A DNA stretch of 64,000 bases from Cyanophora paradoxa. Its lineage: Eukaryota; Glaucocystophyceae; Cyanophorales; Cyanophoraceae. Under the pieces are notes generated by a model, which worked only from the letters and a program-made list of their open reading frames with translations, did no database searches and was not told the origin of the DNA. The first letter of the stretch is position 1, and each line of letters begins with the position of its first letter. The translations under genes and the position numbers were made by a program. The DNA lies in contig QPMI01000027.1 in assembly GCA_004431415.1 (NCBI GenBank), positions 1-64,000 on the forward strand, given 5' to 3'. Positions 1 through 12,523 of this stretch are shown here, piece by piece.

Positions 1-90
1 CGGCTTTTCGATTTAAATGAATATGGAAGCCTTTTAATTTCCTAATCTTCTATTCGATGTACATGGCCCCACGTTGTTCATTGTAAAATT

Positions 91-195
91 ATGAGCTTCT
101 AGCGACGCCTGCAATTATAAAATTATGATCATGAGCTTCTAGCGAGGCCTGCAATTATTAAAAATAGTGAGCTTCTAGCGAGGCCTGCAATTGGG
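91..195. repeat. Three tandem copies of a ~25-bp motif 3' of the cyclase gene
   Basis: The motif TGAGCTTCTAGCGAGGCCTG followed by CAATT occurs three times at roughly 40-bp spacing, the first copy with one base change (GACG for GAGG). It begins just past the stop codon of the minus-strand adenylyl cyclase gene, so it would lie in that gene's 3' UTR or downstream flank. No function is evident. Confidence 0.85.
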
Positions 196-210
196 TTTTG
201 CCTCGTCTTT

Positions 211-3200
211 TTAAACGTGGCAGGCTGTCGCGTGGCGAGGGGCGCGGCGCGGGCGCACGGGGAAGCGGCTCTGGCGGAAGAGTGCGGTGGCCAACAGCGC
301 GTGGTACTGCGCCCGCATCCCCTGCGGCGCGGGGCGGCGTTGAGGGTGAGGAGGCTAGCGGGGAGCGCTGGGGCCCCGGGTGGCGGGGGCGGGGGCGGGG
401 CGTGCCTTGAGGGAGCGGAAGTCGTCGTCGCCGAACTCGGCGCGGGCGGCGCGCACGAGGGCCTCCGCGCGCCGCCCCTCCCCGCCCCCCGCCAGCACGC
501 ACTCCGCCCGCCCCAGCAGCCTGCCCCCCGCCCCGGACCCCTCACCCCCCGGCCCCGCCCCAGGCCCCCGGCCCGGCGCCCCTCGGCATCTGGCGCACGC
601 CATGGCGGCGAAGACGCAGGTCGCGATCTGGCGGGCGGGGCGGGCCGGGGGGCCGTGAGGGCGGGGCGGGGCGGGTGCGGGGGCGGGGCCGGGGGCGCCT
701 TGCGGGAGAGGGCGGCGGCGGCGGCGTAGGCGGCGTCGGCCTCAGCGAGGCGGCCCCGCAGCAGCGCCACGTGCCTGCCGCCCCCGCCCCCGCCCCCGCC
801 TCACCCCCCGCACACCCAGCCTGCATCGCCCCGCCCGCTCCCGCAGCGGCCCCTCACCCGTAGTTGACGAGCAGGTAGCACTCCGTCCCGGGGCAGCTGC
901 GCCGCGGCCGCGCCTCAGCGAGGCCCCGCCGCGCGCTGGTTTCGACGGGAGGCGGGCTGGGGGCGGGGCGGGGACGCGCCTGCTCTCGCGCATCCAGGCG
1001 AGGCCCTCGCGGGCGACGGCCTCGGCGGCGTCGAGCTCGCCGGCCCCCGTCAGCATGATCGTCTTCGAGATGAAGAGGTACTCCGAGTTGAAGGGCGACG
1101 CCGCCCCCGCCCGCCACGCCCCCTCCGCCTCCGCCAGCCAGGGCGCCGCCTGCCGCCAGAGCCCCAGGATGCGCATGTTGTTGTACCTGGGGGGGCGGGG
1201 CGTGAGGGCGGGATGCCCGGAGGGAGGGGGCGGGGGCGGGGGGCGGGCGGGGCGCGCATGCTGGTGCAGGCGACGACGTAGTGGGCGGCGTCGGGCTCCC
1301 GCAGCACGAGCCGCACGTACCGCAGCGAGTAGTGCATGCTCCCCAGCACCTCCCCCTCGTACAGCTGGCCCCGCCCCCCACCCTCAGCCCTAGCCGCCTT
1401 CGGGGCCTCCGTCGGGAAGGATCGCCTATCGACTTCCGGGGCGTGGCTGGGTGGGGCGGGGGGGCGGGGCGGGCGCGCCAGGAGAATGATGTAGAGGGGC
1501 ACGAGGAGCAGCGTCACCTCCCGCTCCTCCCGCTCCCACTCGGCCGCCCCAGAGGCGCCCCCGCCCCCCGAGGCCGCCCCGGCGGCGGCGGCGAGGCGCT
1601 CGCCGAGGCCGCGAGGAGGGCCCCAGAGGAGGGCCCTAGCGAGGGCGGCCGCCGAGCCGGCGAGCAGCTGCGCCTCCGCTACCGTCGGCCAGCCCAGCAG
1701 CCCCAGGCACTGCTCCGCCGCCTGCCCCGCCCCCTCAGCGCACGGAGCCGCCCCCGCGCAATTCGAAGCGTCAGCAGCCGCCGCCAGCTGGGCGGGCGGG
1801 CAGGAGCTGGGGCTAGAGCACGCGGCATTAATCTCTAGCTTCCTTTCTAGATTTGGTTACAGCGCGCGGAAGCGGGCCCTCGATTGAGCGCACGAAGGGC
1901 AATGACAGTCAACCGCGGTTAAAAGAGGCACCAAGTTCCCACGGTTTTTATCGTTCGCCCCGCCCGTGTCTGTAAACTAAAATGCACAGGAGGGGCGGGT
2001 GAGCTGGGGCGCACGCGGTGCGCCTCGCCGAGGCGGCCGCTCTTGAAGAGGGAGTCGGTGAGGACAAAGAGGCGCCGCGCCGCCCCCGCCCGCCCCGCCG
2101 CCCGCTCCGCAGCGCCGGCCGCGTCGTACACCGCCATCGCCTGCGCGCCGGCTGGGCCTCAGCGCGGCGCGGTGGCAGCGGAGCGGGCGCCGCTGGGGCG
2201 GCCTCCTCGGCGGCTGCGGGTGGAGGGGCGGGCCTGGCGGGCGAGGGCGGCGGCCTCGGCGAAGGCCCCGATGCGGTGCGCCCGCTCCGCCGCCCCGTCC
2301 ACGTGCTCCAGCCCCGCCACCCTCGCCTCCCGCCCCGCAGCCAGTGGTCTGCCCGCGAGCTCGCGCCGCTGCTCGAGGGGGGAGAGGGGGAGGGCGGGGC
2401 GCGCACAGGCGAGGAGGGCGGCGCGGGCGGCGGGGCGGTGGCGGCGGCGGCGGCGTCGCTGGTGAGCCAGGCGACGGCGCGCCGGTGGAGGCGCTGGCGG
2501 TCGCCCTCGCCCAGCATCTGCCCCCGCCGCCTCGGGCGGGCGGCCTCGGGCGGGGTGCGGGGCCGGGCGCACGCGGTAGAGGGCCTCGGCGACGAAGCCC
2601 TGGTAGAAGGCGTAGGCCGGCCCTCGCCCCGGCCCCCGCCCCCTCCACCCGCCCCAGCACCCGCGCCCCCTCCAGCTGCCGCCCCGCCCGGCGCCTCGCT
2701 CGCTGGGGCGGGGCGGGGGCGGCGCGGGAGGCGGCAGCGGGGCGGACGGTGCGGAGGTCCTCGAGGAGGGCGGCCTCCTCGGCGTCCTCCCCCAGCACGT
2801 GCACCGCCAGCGCCACCGCGAACCGCGGCCCGAGCGCCTGCCCGGAGCAGGCGGGCGCCGGTGAGCAGCCGCCCCGCGCGCTGGGGCCCGGCTGCGAGGG
2901 GCGGACGGAGGCGAGCTTGGCGGCGGTGGCGGCGCGGGCGGGAGGGCCTCGACGCGGGCGACGACGAGGCGCTCGAGGGAGTGGGGGACGGGGAGGCGCC
3001 CGTGGGGCCCTCGCCCGCCGCCTCCAGCACGCCGCGGGCGACCTCCAGCGCGGGGCCGGCCCGCACCGCCAGCAGGCCCCGCCGCACCAGGTACCCCGCC
3101 ATCTGCCCCCCCGCCCTCAGCCCGCCCCGCCGCCCCGCCCCCGCCTCGCGCGGCGCGCCTCGCTGATGGCGAACGCGTTGCCGCGGGCCGCCTCACAGAG

Positions 3201-6200
3201 CGCCTCCGCCAGCGCCCGCGGCACCGCCTCCGCCGCCACGCCCAGCTTCCCCGCCTGCGCACCCCGACGCCGGCCCCCGCCCCCCGCTCAGCGCCCGCCC
3301 CTCGCACCCACAGCGAGCAGCTCCCAATCGACCCGACGGGCTCTAGGCCCCAGACGATCCTATGACCCGCTCGGCCTCGGCCCGTCCTGGCCTGGGCGCT
3401 GGGCTGTTGGGGCATGGGACGGGGGCGGTGCGCACGAGGAGCTCTGCGGACTGGTCGGGGGAGAGGGGCGCGAGCTCGAGGGCCCGCGCCCGGCCCCTGC
3501 CCCGCCCCGTCAGCAGCGCAGGGGCGGGGCAGGGGGATGGGGCGGGGGCGGGGGGCACAGGGAGCGGAGGGCGGCGAGGTCGGCGTCGAGGGGCGGCCCG
3601 GGGCGCGCTGTCACCAGCACCGAGACCCCCCTGCGCAGCCGGCGCGGTCAGGGCGGGGTCGGGCGGCGCGGGGGCGCGGGCTGGGGGCGGGGGCGGGGCA
3701 CGGGGCGGCGGCGAGGTTGGCGAGGAGGCGGAGGGAGGCGGAGTCCATCGCGTGCCCGTCCTCCGCGATCAGCACCGCCTGCGCCCGCGCAGGAGGGCGC
3801 GCCTCGGGCGGGGGCGGGGCGGCGGGGCGGGGGCGGGGGCGGGGCGCACGCGGAGGGCTCGGAGGGCAGCGGCGAGGAGGTCGGAGAGGAATGCGAGGGC
3901 GCCCTCCCCCAGCGAGTCCAGCCGCCCCGCTCCCGCCCCCGCCCCCTGCACCCAACCTCAGCAGAGCGCGAGAGAAAGAGAGGGGGGGCCTGCGGGCGGG
4001 GTGCCTGCGAGGAGGGGGCCCGCCCCTCGCCCTCCCCGCCCTCCTCGTCCGACTCGAGCTGCAGCAGCTCCTCCAGCGCCTGCGCGCCCCGCCCCCGAGC
4101 TCACCTCAGCCCGCTTCCCCTCGCGCAAGCCCCGCACGCAAGGCGGCGCCGGCCGGCCCAATTCGCTTGGAGTGGCTCGGGTGAGCTCGGCGCGGCTCGA
4201 GCGCGGGGCGGGGCGGGGCGGGGGCTGCGCGCACGGCGGCGTTGGCGGGGGTGGCGAGGGTCGGGTCGACGGCCCCGATGAAACGTCCCGCCCGCCTGCG
4301 CCCCGGCCCGGCTCGCCGAGGCAGGGCCCGGCCGGGAGCGCGGGCGCGCAAGCGATGCGGCGCCGGCGCACGAGTACTGCGAGGGGACGGGGCGGGCCGC
4401 GACGGGGAGGGACATCACAGCGATCGCATCGCCCGCGGTGCCCGCGCCCCTGCGACCCGCATCGGCCTCGAAGGGGCGGGGCGGGGCCGGCGGGGGGGCG
4501 GACGGGGCGGCGAGGGCCGGGAGAGGTCGGCGGGGGCGCCACGCGGCTGCGCGGCAGGGGGCTCGACGAGGCGCTGCTCTCGCCCTCGCTTGCCGCCTGC
4601 GCCGCCGCCGCCACGTGAGGCCGCGCAGGCGGGCGGGCGGGCGGCAGGGGAGCGCCTCGGAGGCGTAGGAGCCGACCGGCGTCTCCGACTCGCCGTCCGA
4701 CGCGGGGCCCTCGCCGCCGGCGCCGCCCCGCCCCGCGGCCTGCGGCGGGGAGCTGCGGCAGGCGGGCGGGGCGCGGGGCGGGGGCCGGGGCGGGGCGGCG
4801 GACGCTGGGCGGGCGGGGTCGAGGAGGTCGACGAGGTAGCAGAGGAGGCCGCCGAACGCGTGGAACGGCCTGCGCGCCCCGGGGCCCCCGATCAGAGCAG
4901 GTCGCATCGGATGGCGTCGGGTGCGGGCGGGCCGGGACGACTCGAGGGGGTCCCCGCAGGCGGCGAGGTAGGGGATCTCCACCGCGTCGGCCAGCCGCCG
5001 GCACTCCCGCCCCACCGCCGACTTCCCCGCCCCGCCCTCCCCCGTCACCAGCAGCACGCCGCCCCCGTCCGCCTTCCCCCGGCTGCGGCGCGCGCGCCGG
5101 CTTCAGGGCGGCTGGCGGCGGGGCGGGGCGGGGCGGGCACCGGCGGCGAGGAAGGCGACGAGGGCGTCGGCGGCGGCGGGGCGGCCGCGCAGGCGCGAGC
5201 GGCGCGAGGCCGCCTCGGCGCGGAGGCGGGCGGCGAGCTGCGCCGCGAGCGCCGGCGTCGAGCTCGAGCGGCCCAGCCGCCGCTTCAGCGAGCCCGAGCC
5301 CGAGCCGGAGCCGGAGCCCGGGGCGCCCTCCACCGGCAGCACCAGAAGCGACCGCCCCGCCCGCCCGCGCGGCGTCCCCGGCCCCGGCCCGGCCGGCCCG
5401 TCGGGCTTCTCGCCCTCCGCGGCCTTCTCCGTGAACTCGTACCCCTCGCCGGCCCCCGCCTCTGCCTCCCAGTCCGACTCCTCGCCAGTCGCGAGGGGCC
5501 CCAGCGCCGGCCCGGGGATGCTGCGCCGCGCTCGGAGGGGCGGGGCGGGCGGGGCGGGGCGGGGCGTGGCGGGGCGGGGCGGGGCGCCTGCGGATGGCAG
5601 CGGAGTCTGCCCCGCCGCGGCGCACGCTGCCGGTGAGGCGAAAGGCCTCCACGGGGGCCCGCTTGCCCTGCGCCCCCCTCGCACCCCGCCCCGGCGCGAG
5701 GAGGCCGGGCGAGAGGGGCGGCGCCTTGAGGCTGAGGGGCGCGACGGCCTCGCTCTGCACCCGCTCGGGCCCCACCGCCTCCCGCGTCGCCTCGTCCACC
5801 AGTGTTTCTCCGTGCGCCGCCGCCATCAGCCTGGCCCCGCCCTCACACACGATCCCCGGGGCCCTGCAGATGCGCGGGCGCGGGCGCACCGGGCGGCGGT
5901 GTTGACGGCGTCGCCGAGCACCGAGTACTCGCACCTGCGCTCGTCCCCCACGATGCCCGCGAACACGCTGCGAGCGGGGCGGGAGGGCGGTCAGCGATGA
6001 ACGAGGGCGGAGAAGCGCCGGCGGGGCGGGGGCGTCGGGGGCGCGCCGCCCGGTGGCGATGCCGATGGAGGCCGAGGCGGCCCCGAGGCCCCGCCGCCGC
6101 AGCGCCTCCCGCACCCGCACCTGCCGCCCCGCCCGCCTCGCCTCCCCGCCGCGGCGCGCGGGGCCGCCGGCGGGGGCGCACGGCGAAGGCGCAGGCGCGG

Positions 6201-7859
6201 AGGGGGTCGTCCGTGTGCGTGGCAGCGAGCAGGCCGTACGAGACGAGGCCCACGAATCCCTGCCGCCGAGGGGCCGATTCAGCGGGGGGAGAGGGGCGGG
6301 AGATCCGCAAGGGAGGCGCCTTGTCGTCGCAGAAGAAGGAGCGCACGACGCCGCCCGTGCGCGCCGCCGCCTCCTGCGCCCCCGCGCCCCCGCCCTCGTC
6401 ACGCGCGCTCGCGTGGTCGGTCGATCGACCAGCCTTTGCGGCCGCCGGGGCGCCCGTGCGGCGGGGCGGGGGCGGGATGCGGTGCCGGCACTCGCCTGGG
6501 CGGCGGAGACGAAGAGGGCGAGGGCGCGGACGGCGGCCGGCTCGAGGCGCCCGCCGCGCGGCTGCCGGAAGGCGTCGTAGCGCAGGAAGAGGCTCGTGAT
6601 GATCCGCAGCTCCTTGAGGAACCTGCCGGCCGGGGGTTCACGGGGCGCCGGGCGGGCGGGGGGTCGGGGCGGGCCCCGAGCGGGCGAGGACGGCGGCCTC
6701 CACGTCGGGGGCACGAAGGCGGCCAGCGCGGCCTCGTCCTCGGGGGTTCAGGCCCCGGCCCGGGCGGTGCGGGCGGGGCGGGCGCCCCCGCGAGGGCGGC
6801 GAGGAGGCCCGGGCGAGCGGTCGTCCAGAACTCCTCCCCCCGGCCTCGGGCGACCGCGCCGCCGAGTCGATCCCGAGGAGGCGCAGCACCTGCGGCGCGG
6901 CGCCCTCGGGCCGCGCGGCTTGGCGGGGGGCGGGCGGGGGGCGGGCGGGGGCGCACCGCCGCGCTGATGGAGACCTCGCCGGCCTTGGCGCGGGAGAGGC
7001 CTGCGCGAGCCCGGCGCTCGCGGGGGCGCTCGCGGGGCCTGGAGGGGGGCCCCCGCACCGGCCTCGAGCGAGCCCAGGGGCTCGCCCACCACGCACGCCT
7101 CGAACTTGCCGGCGTACCCCCCGAGCCTGAGGGGGAAGAAGCGGCCGCCGGTGACAGCGAGGTGGACGGCGAGGGACCCCGTGCAGGCGGCGAGCAGGGC
7201 GCCGGCCATCTCCGCCGCCGCCCGCGCCGCCCCCGCCGCGCCCCCGGCAGCCTCCGCGTAGACCATCAGGAGCACCGAGTCCCCGAGGAAGCTGCGCGCA
7301 GGGGGCGTGAGGGCGGCGCGAGGGCGGCGCGAGGGCGGCCCCCCCGCGCCCCGAGGCGCCGCACCGCAAGGCATCGGCGCGGTAGCGCCGGCTCACTTCC
7401 AGGACCTCCTGGAAAACGCCCTGCCGGCCGAGGCGCGGTCGATGCGCGATCCGTTCCGGGGCGTAGCTAGCTAAGAGAAAGGGTCGGGGAGAAGCGCGCA
7501 CGTTGATCCTGGCGCTGAGCTCGTCGGCTCCCCGAGCCGGCTGCTGGTCGGCCAGGTCGAAGGGGCCAGGTCTGCTGCTCTCCTGCAGAACCTGAGCGAG
7601 CGCGACGGACCCGCTGATGTCCACGATGCAGCACACGCCCTGACGGATGGCGACGGGCCCGGGTAAGTCCGGCGCCCGGCCCGCGGTCGTTTCGAGGGCG
7701 GGCGGCGCCCGGCCGGCTGCTGCGTACGCGGACCCGCTCGCTCACCTCGAAAGGCTGTAGTTGCGGCTCCGCAGCCTCCGTGGCTTCATCCTTGACCCAT
7801 GGCCATCGGTGGCGAACCAGGTCGGGGACGAACGCCCCGAGGCTTGGTGTGCCCCGCAT
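211..7859 (-). CDS. Soluble-type (ADCY10-like) class III adenylyl cyclase with NTPase and helical-repeat C-terminus, multi-exon
   Basis: Predicted to make cAMP from ATP; the family is bicarbonate/Ca2+-responsive in animals and often ciliary. The start (ATG at 7859) is followed by FVPDLVRHR, like the beginning of human ADCY10. Cyclase domain 1 shows the metal-binding aspartates in CCIVDISGS (about 7.62 kb) and, after two introns, FLGDSVLLMVYAE (about 7.28 kb). Domain 2 shows ASIGIATG and, after an intron, a GIVGDE/EYSVLGDAVN region (about 6.1-5.9 kb) and ARLMAAAHGETLVDEATRE (about 5.8 kb). An NTPase module follows: Walker A GEGGAGKS near 5.03 kb and a Walker-B-like LIAEDGHAMD near 3.76 kb, as in ADCY10. 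The remainder to 0.2 kb is alanine-rich helical repeat sequence, probably degenerate TPRs. The last exon ends in TAA at 213-211. Many 50-90-nt GC-rich introns interrupt it; individual exon borders in 1-5 kb are uncertain. Confidence 0.82.
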
Positions 7860-8374
7860 GGCGATGTTTGCGTACGTCTTAGCTTGCCGCGTTTCACGTA
7901 GCTACGGTGCACATCGGGCGAGACCTATACGCGCCCGCCAATTGAAACTAAATACGCGCCGCGGCGAGGGCTGCTGCTGCAGCCTGCAGCACCGTCATAC
8001 GTATACCGGTGGCCGCTCCCGGGGCTCCGTATACGTAGTGCTCTCGTGACTGGAAACGCCGAATTACGGTACCGGTGCCCCCCTCGCCGGTAGCTCAAGC
8101 GCGCGGCGCGCGCTGACGCTCGGACGTACGTCGACGTCGACGATTGCTATATATGTGATCACGGCTCATCATCGCGGCTCGTGCCAAGAGTCCATAGCAT
8201 GCACGCGTACGTTGAGTCAGAGCGACCTCAGGGCCTGCCGCATTCCCGCGATCCCGCGCATGAGCACTAGTACCGCATCGCCCCCGTGATCGGGGGACTT
8301 CGGTGAAGGTCTGTTCGCCGTGGACGAAACGCACACGCGATGCCGAGCGGGGCGGCGGGCGAGGCGGGCGGCGG
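7860..8374. other. Intergenic: cyclase 5' flank and CRNKL1 3' flank
   Basis: Two minus-strand genes are arranged head to tail here. The region is less GC-rich than the genes and contains scattered CGTACG/TATACG palindromes. No additional ORF with family similarity, and no RNA gene, is seen. Confidence 0.6.
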
Positions 8375-11300
8375 CTATTCCTGCCCCGCAACCTTCTGCT
8401 TCTTCCACTTGTGGGCCATCTCGAGGATCTTGAGGTTCGGGCGCGCCGCCGCCTCTGAAGCGGCGGCGTGAGGCGCGCGCGCAGGACAAAGGCGGCGACC
8501 TTCTCCGCTCGCACCGTCCGGGAAGACGTAGTCGTAGTACTCCTCCCAGCCGCCCGAGCTCTGAGGGTGCGTGTGAGCGCGTGTGGCGCCGGCGGCCGGC
8601 TAAGCAAGCGGGGGGCGGGGGCCGGGGCGGGGCGCACCCCATCGTCGGCGGTGATCTCGCGCCGCTTCTTGATGCGCTTCGGCAGCTTGCTCCGCACCTC
8701 GTCCTGGGGCGGCCGGGTGAGGCGGGGGCGGGGGGGCGGGGGGCTTCGGGGGCGGCCGACCTGGGAGAGCTTGTCGCCCTTGTCGGCCTCGAACTCGGTC
8801 CACTTCTCGAGCAGGAGGACGCGCTGGCGTGCGGGGCCGGTGAGCGGCGCGGCGCGGGGCGGGGGAGCGCTCCAGGGGGCCCTCGCGCGGACCTCCTCCT
8901 TCTGGTCGGGTTGCTTGGCGAGGAAGGCGTCGGCGCGGCGGAAGACCTCCCGCGCCATCTCCGCCTCCTCCGCCGGCCCCGCCTCGAACTGCGCGTACGA
9001 GATCCACACCTGGCCCCGCCCCGCCCTCAGCAGCCGCCCCCCGCCGCCAGCGGCCCGGACGAGAGAGCGGCCACACCTTGACGTGCTTCGTCCGCTCGAG
9101 GAGGCGCTCGTACAGGCGCCGCGTCCGCCCGTGGTCCCGCAGCGCGATCTCGAAGTCTGGGCGCGCGCGCCGCGGGATGAGAGGGGATGGGATGGGAAGC
9201 TCGGGGCGGGGCGGGGGCACCGATGTAGGCCTTCCAAATGACCTCGGGCATGTCGAGGGCCGGCTGCTGGATTGCCAGCTCGAAGATCGCCCGCGCCCGC
9301 TCGTGCTGCCCCCGTTCGCCCGTCGGCCCGGCGCGCGGGGCGCGAGGCGCGGGGCGGGGCGCGGGGCGCGGGGGCGCACCTCCCCGACGGTCTTCTCGAG
9401 GTCGGCGAACTTGGCCCACGCCGCGCAGTTCGAGGGCGCGTACTGGAGCCACTTCTCGTACAGGGCCCGACACCTGCGTGCGCCGCCGGCCCACGCGCTC
9501 GCTCCAGGGGCGCGGGGAAGGTAGAGGAAGGGGCGGGGCGAGCGGGGGGCGCGCCTCTCAATCTCGCCGAGCTGAAGCTCGAGCTGGATGTAGCCGCGGA
9601 AGATCTTCTCCTTGGGGGCCATGCCGACGGCGGCGCCCAGGACCTGGCGTGCCGCCTGCAGGTTCTTCTGCCGCACCTCGAAGTGCGCGTACATCAGCCA
9701 GATCTGCCGCCCCGTCAGATCGGCGCGGGGCGGGGCCGGCGAGGGGCCGAGCGGGGCGGGCCTTGGAGAATGAGAAGGCCTTGTGGGGGATGAGCTTGAT
9801 GCAGGCTTTGTAGACCTCGCGCGTCTTCTCCGCGTCCTGCGGCCGCCGCCCTCGCGTCGGACGGGGCCGGATGCGATGCGGCGCGACGCCGGCGCACGGC
9901 GGCGTCGAGCTCCTCGTAGAGGGCGTAGTTGATCCATATGTAGACGTAGCGGTACCAGAGCCGCTTCTCCGACGCCGGCGGCACGTTCGCGATCGCCCGC
10001 TCGTACACCTGCCGCCCCGCCCCGCCCCCCTCGGTCCGGGGCGAGCGGGCCCAGGGGGGGGCGCTGCCGGCCAGACCTCCTCGATGCGCGCGCGGTCGCC
10101 GTTGGACTCCTCCAGCCGGATGTAGTCGAACCAGACGTCGTAGTTCTTGCTGTTCACCTGCCCCGCCGCTCGGCGGCCCGGCCCGCGGCGGGGCGGGACG
10201 GGACGGGGGCGGACTTTGAGCTCCTCCTCGTACTGGAAGCGGCGCTTGGAGAGGATGATGCCCTCCACGCTCTCCCGCTCCCCGTGCATCTTCTCGAACT
10301 GGATGTACTCCTGCCCGCCCACGCCCCGCCCGCTCGCAGCCGCCTCCCCGCGCGCGGGCGGGTCGCCGGCGCGGACCTTGTACAGGGTGGCGGCCTTGGC
10401 CTTGGGGACCTTGCTCATCGCGTACTTGTAGATCGTCCGCGCACGCTCCACCTGCGCCCCGCCGGCCCCCGCTCGCATACGCCCCGCCGCGCACTCCCGG
10501 GGCGGGGGGAGGCGCACCTCCTTGCACCGCTCCTCGAACTTGGCGAAGGTGATGAAGAGATCCTCGTCCTGAGTGGGCGGCGCCCGTCAGCAAAGGCGCC
10601 CCGCCCCGCCCCGGCTAAAGCACCGCCCCGGCCCGCCCCGCCCCGCCCCGCACCTCGCAGGTCTCGCCCAGCCCTTCGACGGCGCGCTCGAACACTCGCC
10701 GCGCCTGCGGTGGCGCTCGGCGCGGCGCGGCGGAAGCAGGGCCGGCGGGCGCGGGCGTGGCGGGGCGGGGCTAGGGAGGCCGCACCCGGTCGCGCTCCAT
10801 GAGCCGCTCCTCGAACTTGGCGTACTTCAGCCACGCCTTCACCGTGTTGTGGTTGGCGATGTCTGCGCGCCCCCGCCTCAGCGGCAGGCAGCGGGCGGCG
10901 AGGGCGGGGGCGGGGCCGGGGGCGGGGGCGGACATCGCTCCATGATGCGGCGCGCGTGCTCGACCTCGCCGTAGCGGAGCTCCAGCTTCACGTAGCTCGT
11001 CCACGCGTGGTCGTCCGGGTTCCACTGCATCCACCTGCCGCGCGCCCCGCCCCGCCCGCCTCGGCGCGCGCCCCGCGGAGCCAGCCTCAGAGCCGGGCCC
11101 ACCGCTCGAAGATTTGCCGCGATCCCGTGACGTTGCCGAGCATCTCTTCCATGTGCGCGTACTTGTACCACAGCTGGTCAACCTGCGGCGAGCGTGAGGG
11201 CGGGACGCCAGCGCGGCGGCGGCGGCAGTGCGGACCCGCGGCAGGAGCGTGACGGCTCGATCCCAAATGTTTCGCGCGTGGTTGATGAACTTGTTCTTCA

Positions 11301-11879
11301 TTTCCATCTCCGCGTAACGCAGCCAGACGGTCGAGTTGCGGTAGTCAACGTCGATGGCGCGCTCGAAGACCGAGCGTGCGCTGCGGCGGCGGTCAGTGCG
11401 GGCCCCCGCAGGCGCAGCGCGAGCCGCTCACCGGGCGAAGTCCTTCTGGCTTTCCTCCCACGCTGCATACTTCACCCAGTTGGCCATCAGCGTCCTGTTC
11501 TTCCGAATGTTGTCCTCGAAGGTCTTCCGCTTGTTGAGGCTGCAAGGCAGGGCGTGAGCGAGCTTCGCATCATCGATGACGGCGTTCGAACATCCCCGTA
11601 CCGATAGTCGGCCAGCTCCTCCTCATCTGTGATCTTCTGGCGAGGCGGCTTGAAGTCGGGGTCCTGCCTGTCCTTCGCTTCACGCAGAATCTGCTCCGCT
11701 GTGATCTGGACGGGCGCGGGCGTCTTGTTCTTGACCTGCGGCGCGATGGGGTGCTTGTGTGAGCAGTGCAATGGGGGAGCCGACCAGATGGGCGGCACCC
11801 GCGTCGTCTTCGGAAGCTTCTGGGCGAGAACGCCCGTAAGCTGCGATTTCGGCATCCCGACCGGCTGCGACTGCGACAT
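8375..11879 (-). CDS. CRNKL1: Crooked neck-like pre-mRNA splicing factor (CRNKL1/Clf1/Syf3), multi-exon
   Basis: HAT-repeat scaffold of the Prp19/NTC complex, needed for spliceosome activation in the nucleus. The family start is clear: [20 protein letters not shown] and [12 protein letters not shown] (11.74-11.6 kb), then [15 protein letters not shown] after an intron. HAT repeats follow in order, for example [16 protein letters not shown] (11.27 kb), [11 protein letters not shown] (10.23 kb), [10 protein letters not shown] (10.0 kb), [13 protein letters not shown] (9.92 kb), [10 protein letters not shown] (9.79 kb) and [12 protein letters not shown] (9.24 kb). The C-terminus has [14 protein letters not shown], a [11 protein letters not shown] exon and the last exon [18 protein letters not shown], ending in TAG at 8377-8375. 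ATG 11879 ([11 protein letters not shown]) was chosen; an in-frame ATG lies 10 codons upstream at 11909. At least a dozen short introns separate exons that read as one continuous family protein. Confidence 0.95.
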
Positions 11880-12523
11880 TGCTGGGCCGGAGTAGGGACT
11901 CGACCGCAATCGATCTACACCAGTCGCGCTGCGCTGTGTGGTCGCACAATCGACTTTGCTCGTGCGTGCGATGCTAGGCTAGCTGCTGGAGTAGAGAAGG
12001 CGCCTGTACCCTGAGGGTCTGGGGGCGGGACGAAAGCCGTCCGGGTACACCTCTAATGGACGCGCTGTCCGGGGCGCCGCGAAGAGCTCCCGCCGGGGGC
12101 CTCAGAGTAGCAAAAGAGCTACGCAGCACGAATTTAGCACGTTTGAGCTCGCCATACCGCGACGGCGGTTCCGCGCCCGTTACGCATCGCTTCGTCTTCT
12201 TGTGGCCCGCATGGTCCGGTGAACGCGTAAAAGTGTTCGGAAGCAATGGGAGCACTAGCTAGCTCTCGCTCACCGTCGCCGGCCGCACGTGCATCCGACG
12301 TCATTGCAGACCGGGACGTCACCGCTTGAACGGCGTCGGCCGCGTACGCGTACGCGTCACTGCGATTCGCGATTCGCGAATCGACACGACCGTCAACCGG
12401 CCCCGCGCAACATCAGAAACACCGCATTCGCATCTTACGCGCTCGTCTCTTCTCCGGTTCGAGGCTCCATCAGCTAGCGCTCCCCGCTCCGGCCCAGCCG
12501 CAAAGAAGCTTCGGTTCGTCGCC
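11880..12523. promoter_or_regulatory. Shared divergent 5' region of CRNKL1 and the small 12.5-kb gene
   Basis: The two genes are transcribed away from each other from this roughly 640-bp stretch, so it should hold both promoters and 5' UTRs. It contains GCGTACGCGTACGCGT-type alternating palindromes (12340-12360) and ATTCGCGATTCGCGAAT (12363-12380). No TATA box is obvious. The assignment rests on gene orientation only. Confidence 0.5.

Noticed and set aside
2344-4281. 645-residue plus-strand open frame
   Set aside because: It runs antisense to the cyclase gene and has only Arg/Ala/Pro/Gly-rich composition with no motif. Very high GC content creates long spurious frames in all phases.
3958-6714. 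918-residue minus-strand open frame
   Set aside because: It is on the coding strand but reads straight through introns; only pieces of it (such as the ARLMAAAHGETLVDEATRE segment) are real exon sequence of the cyclase.
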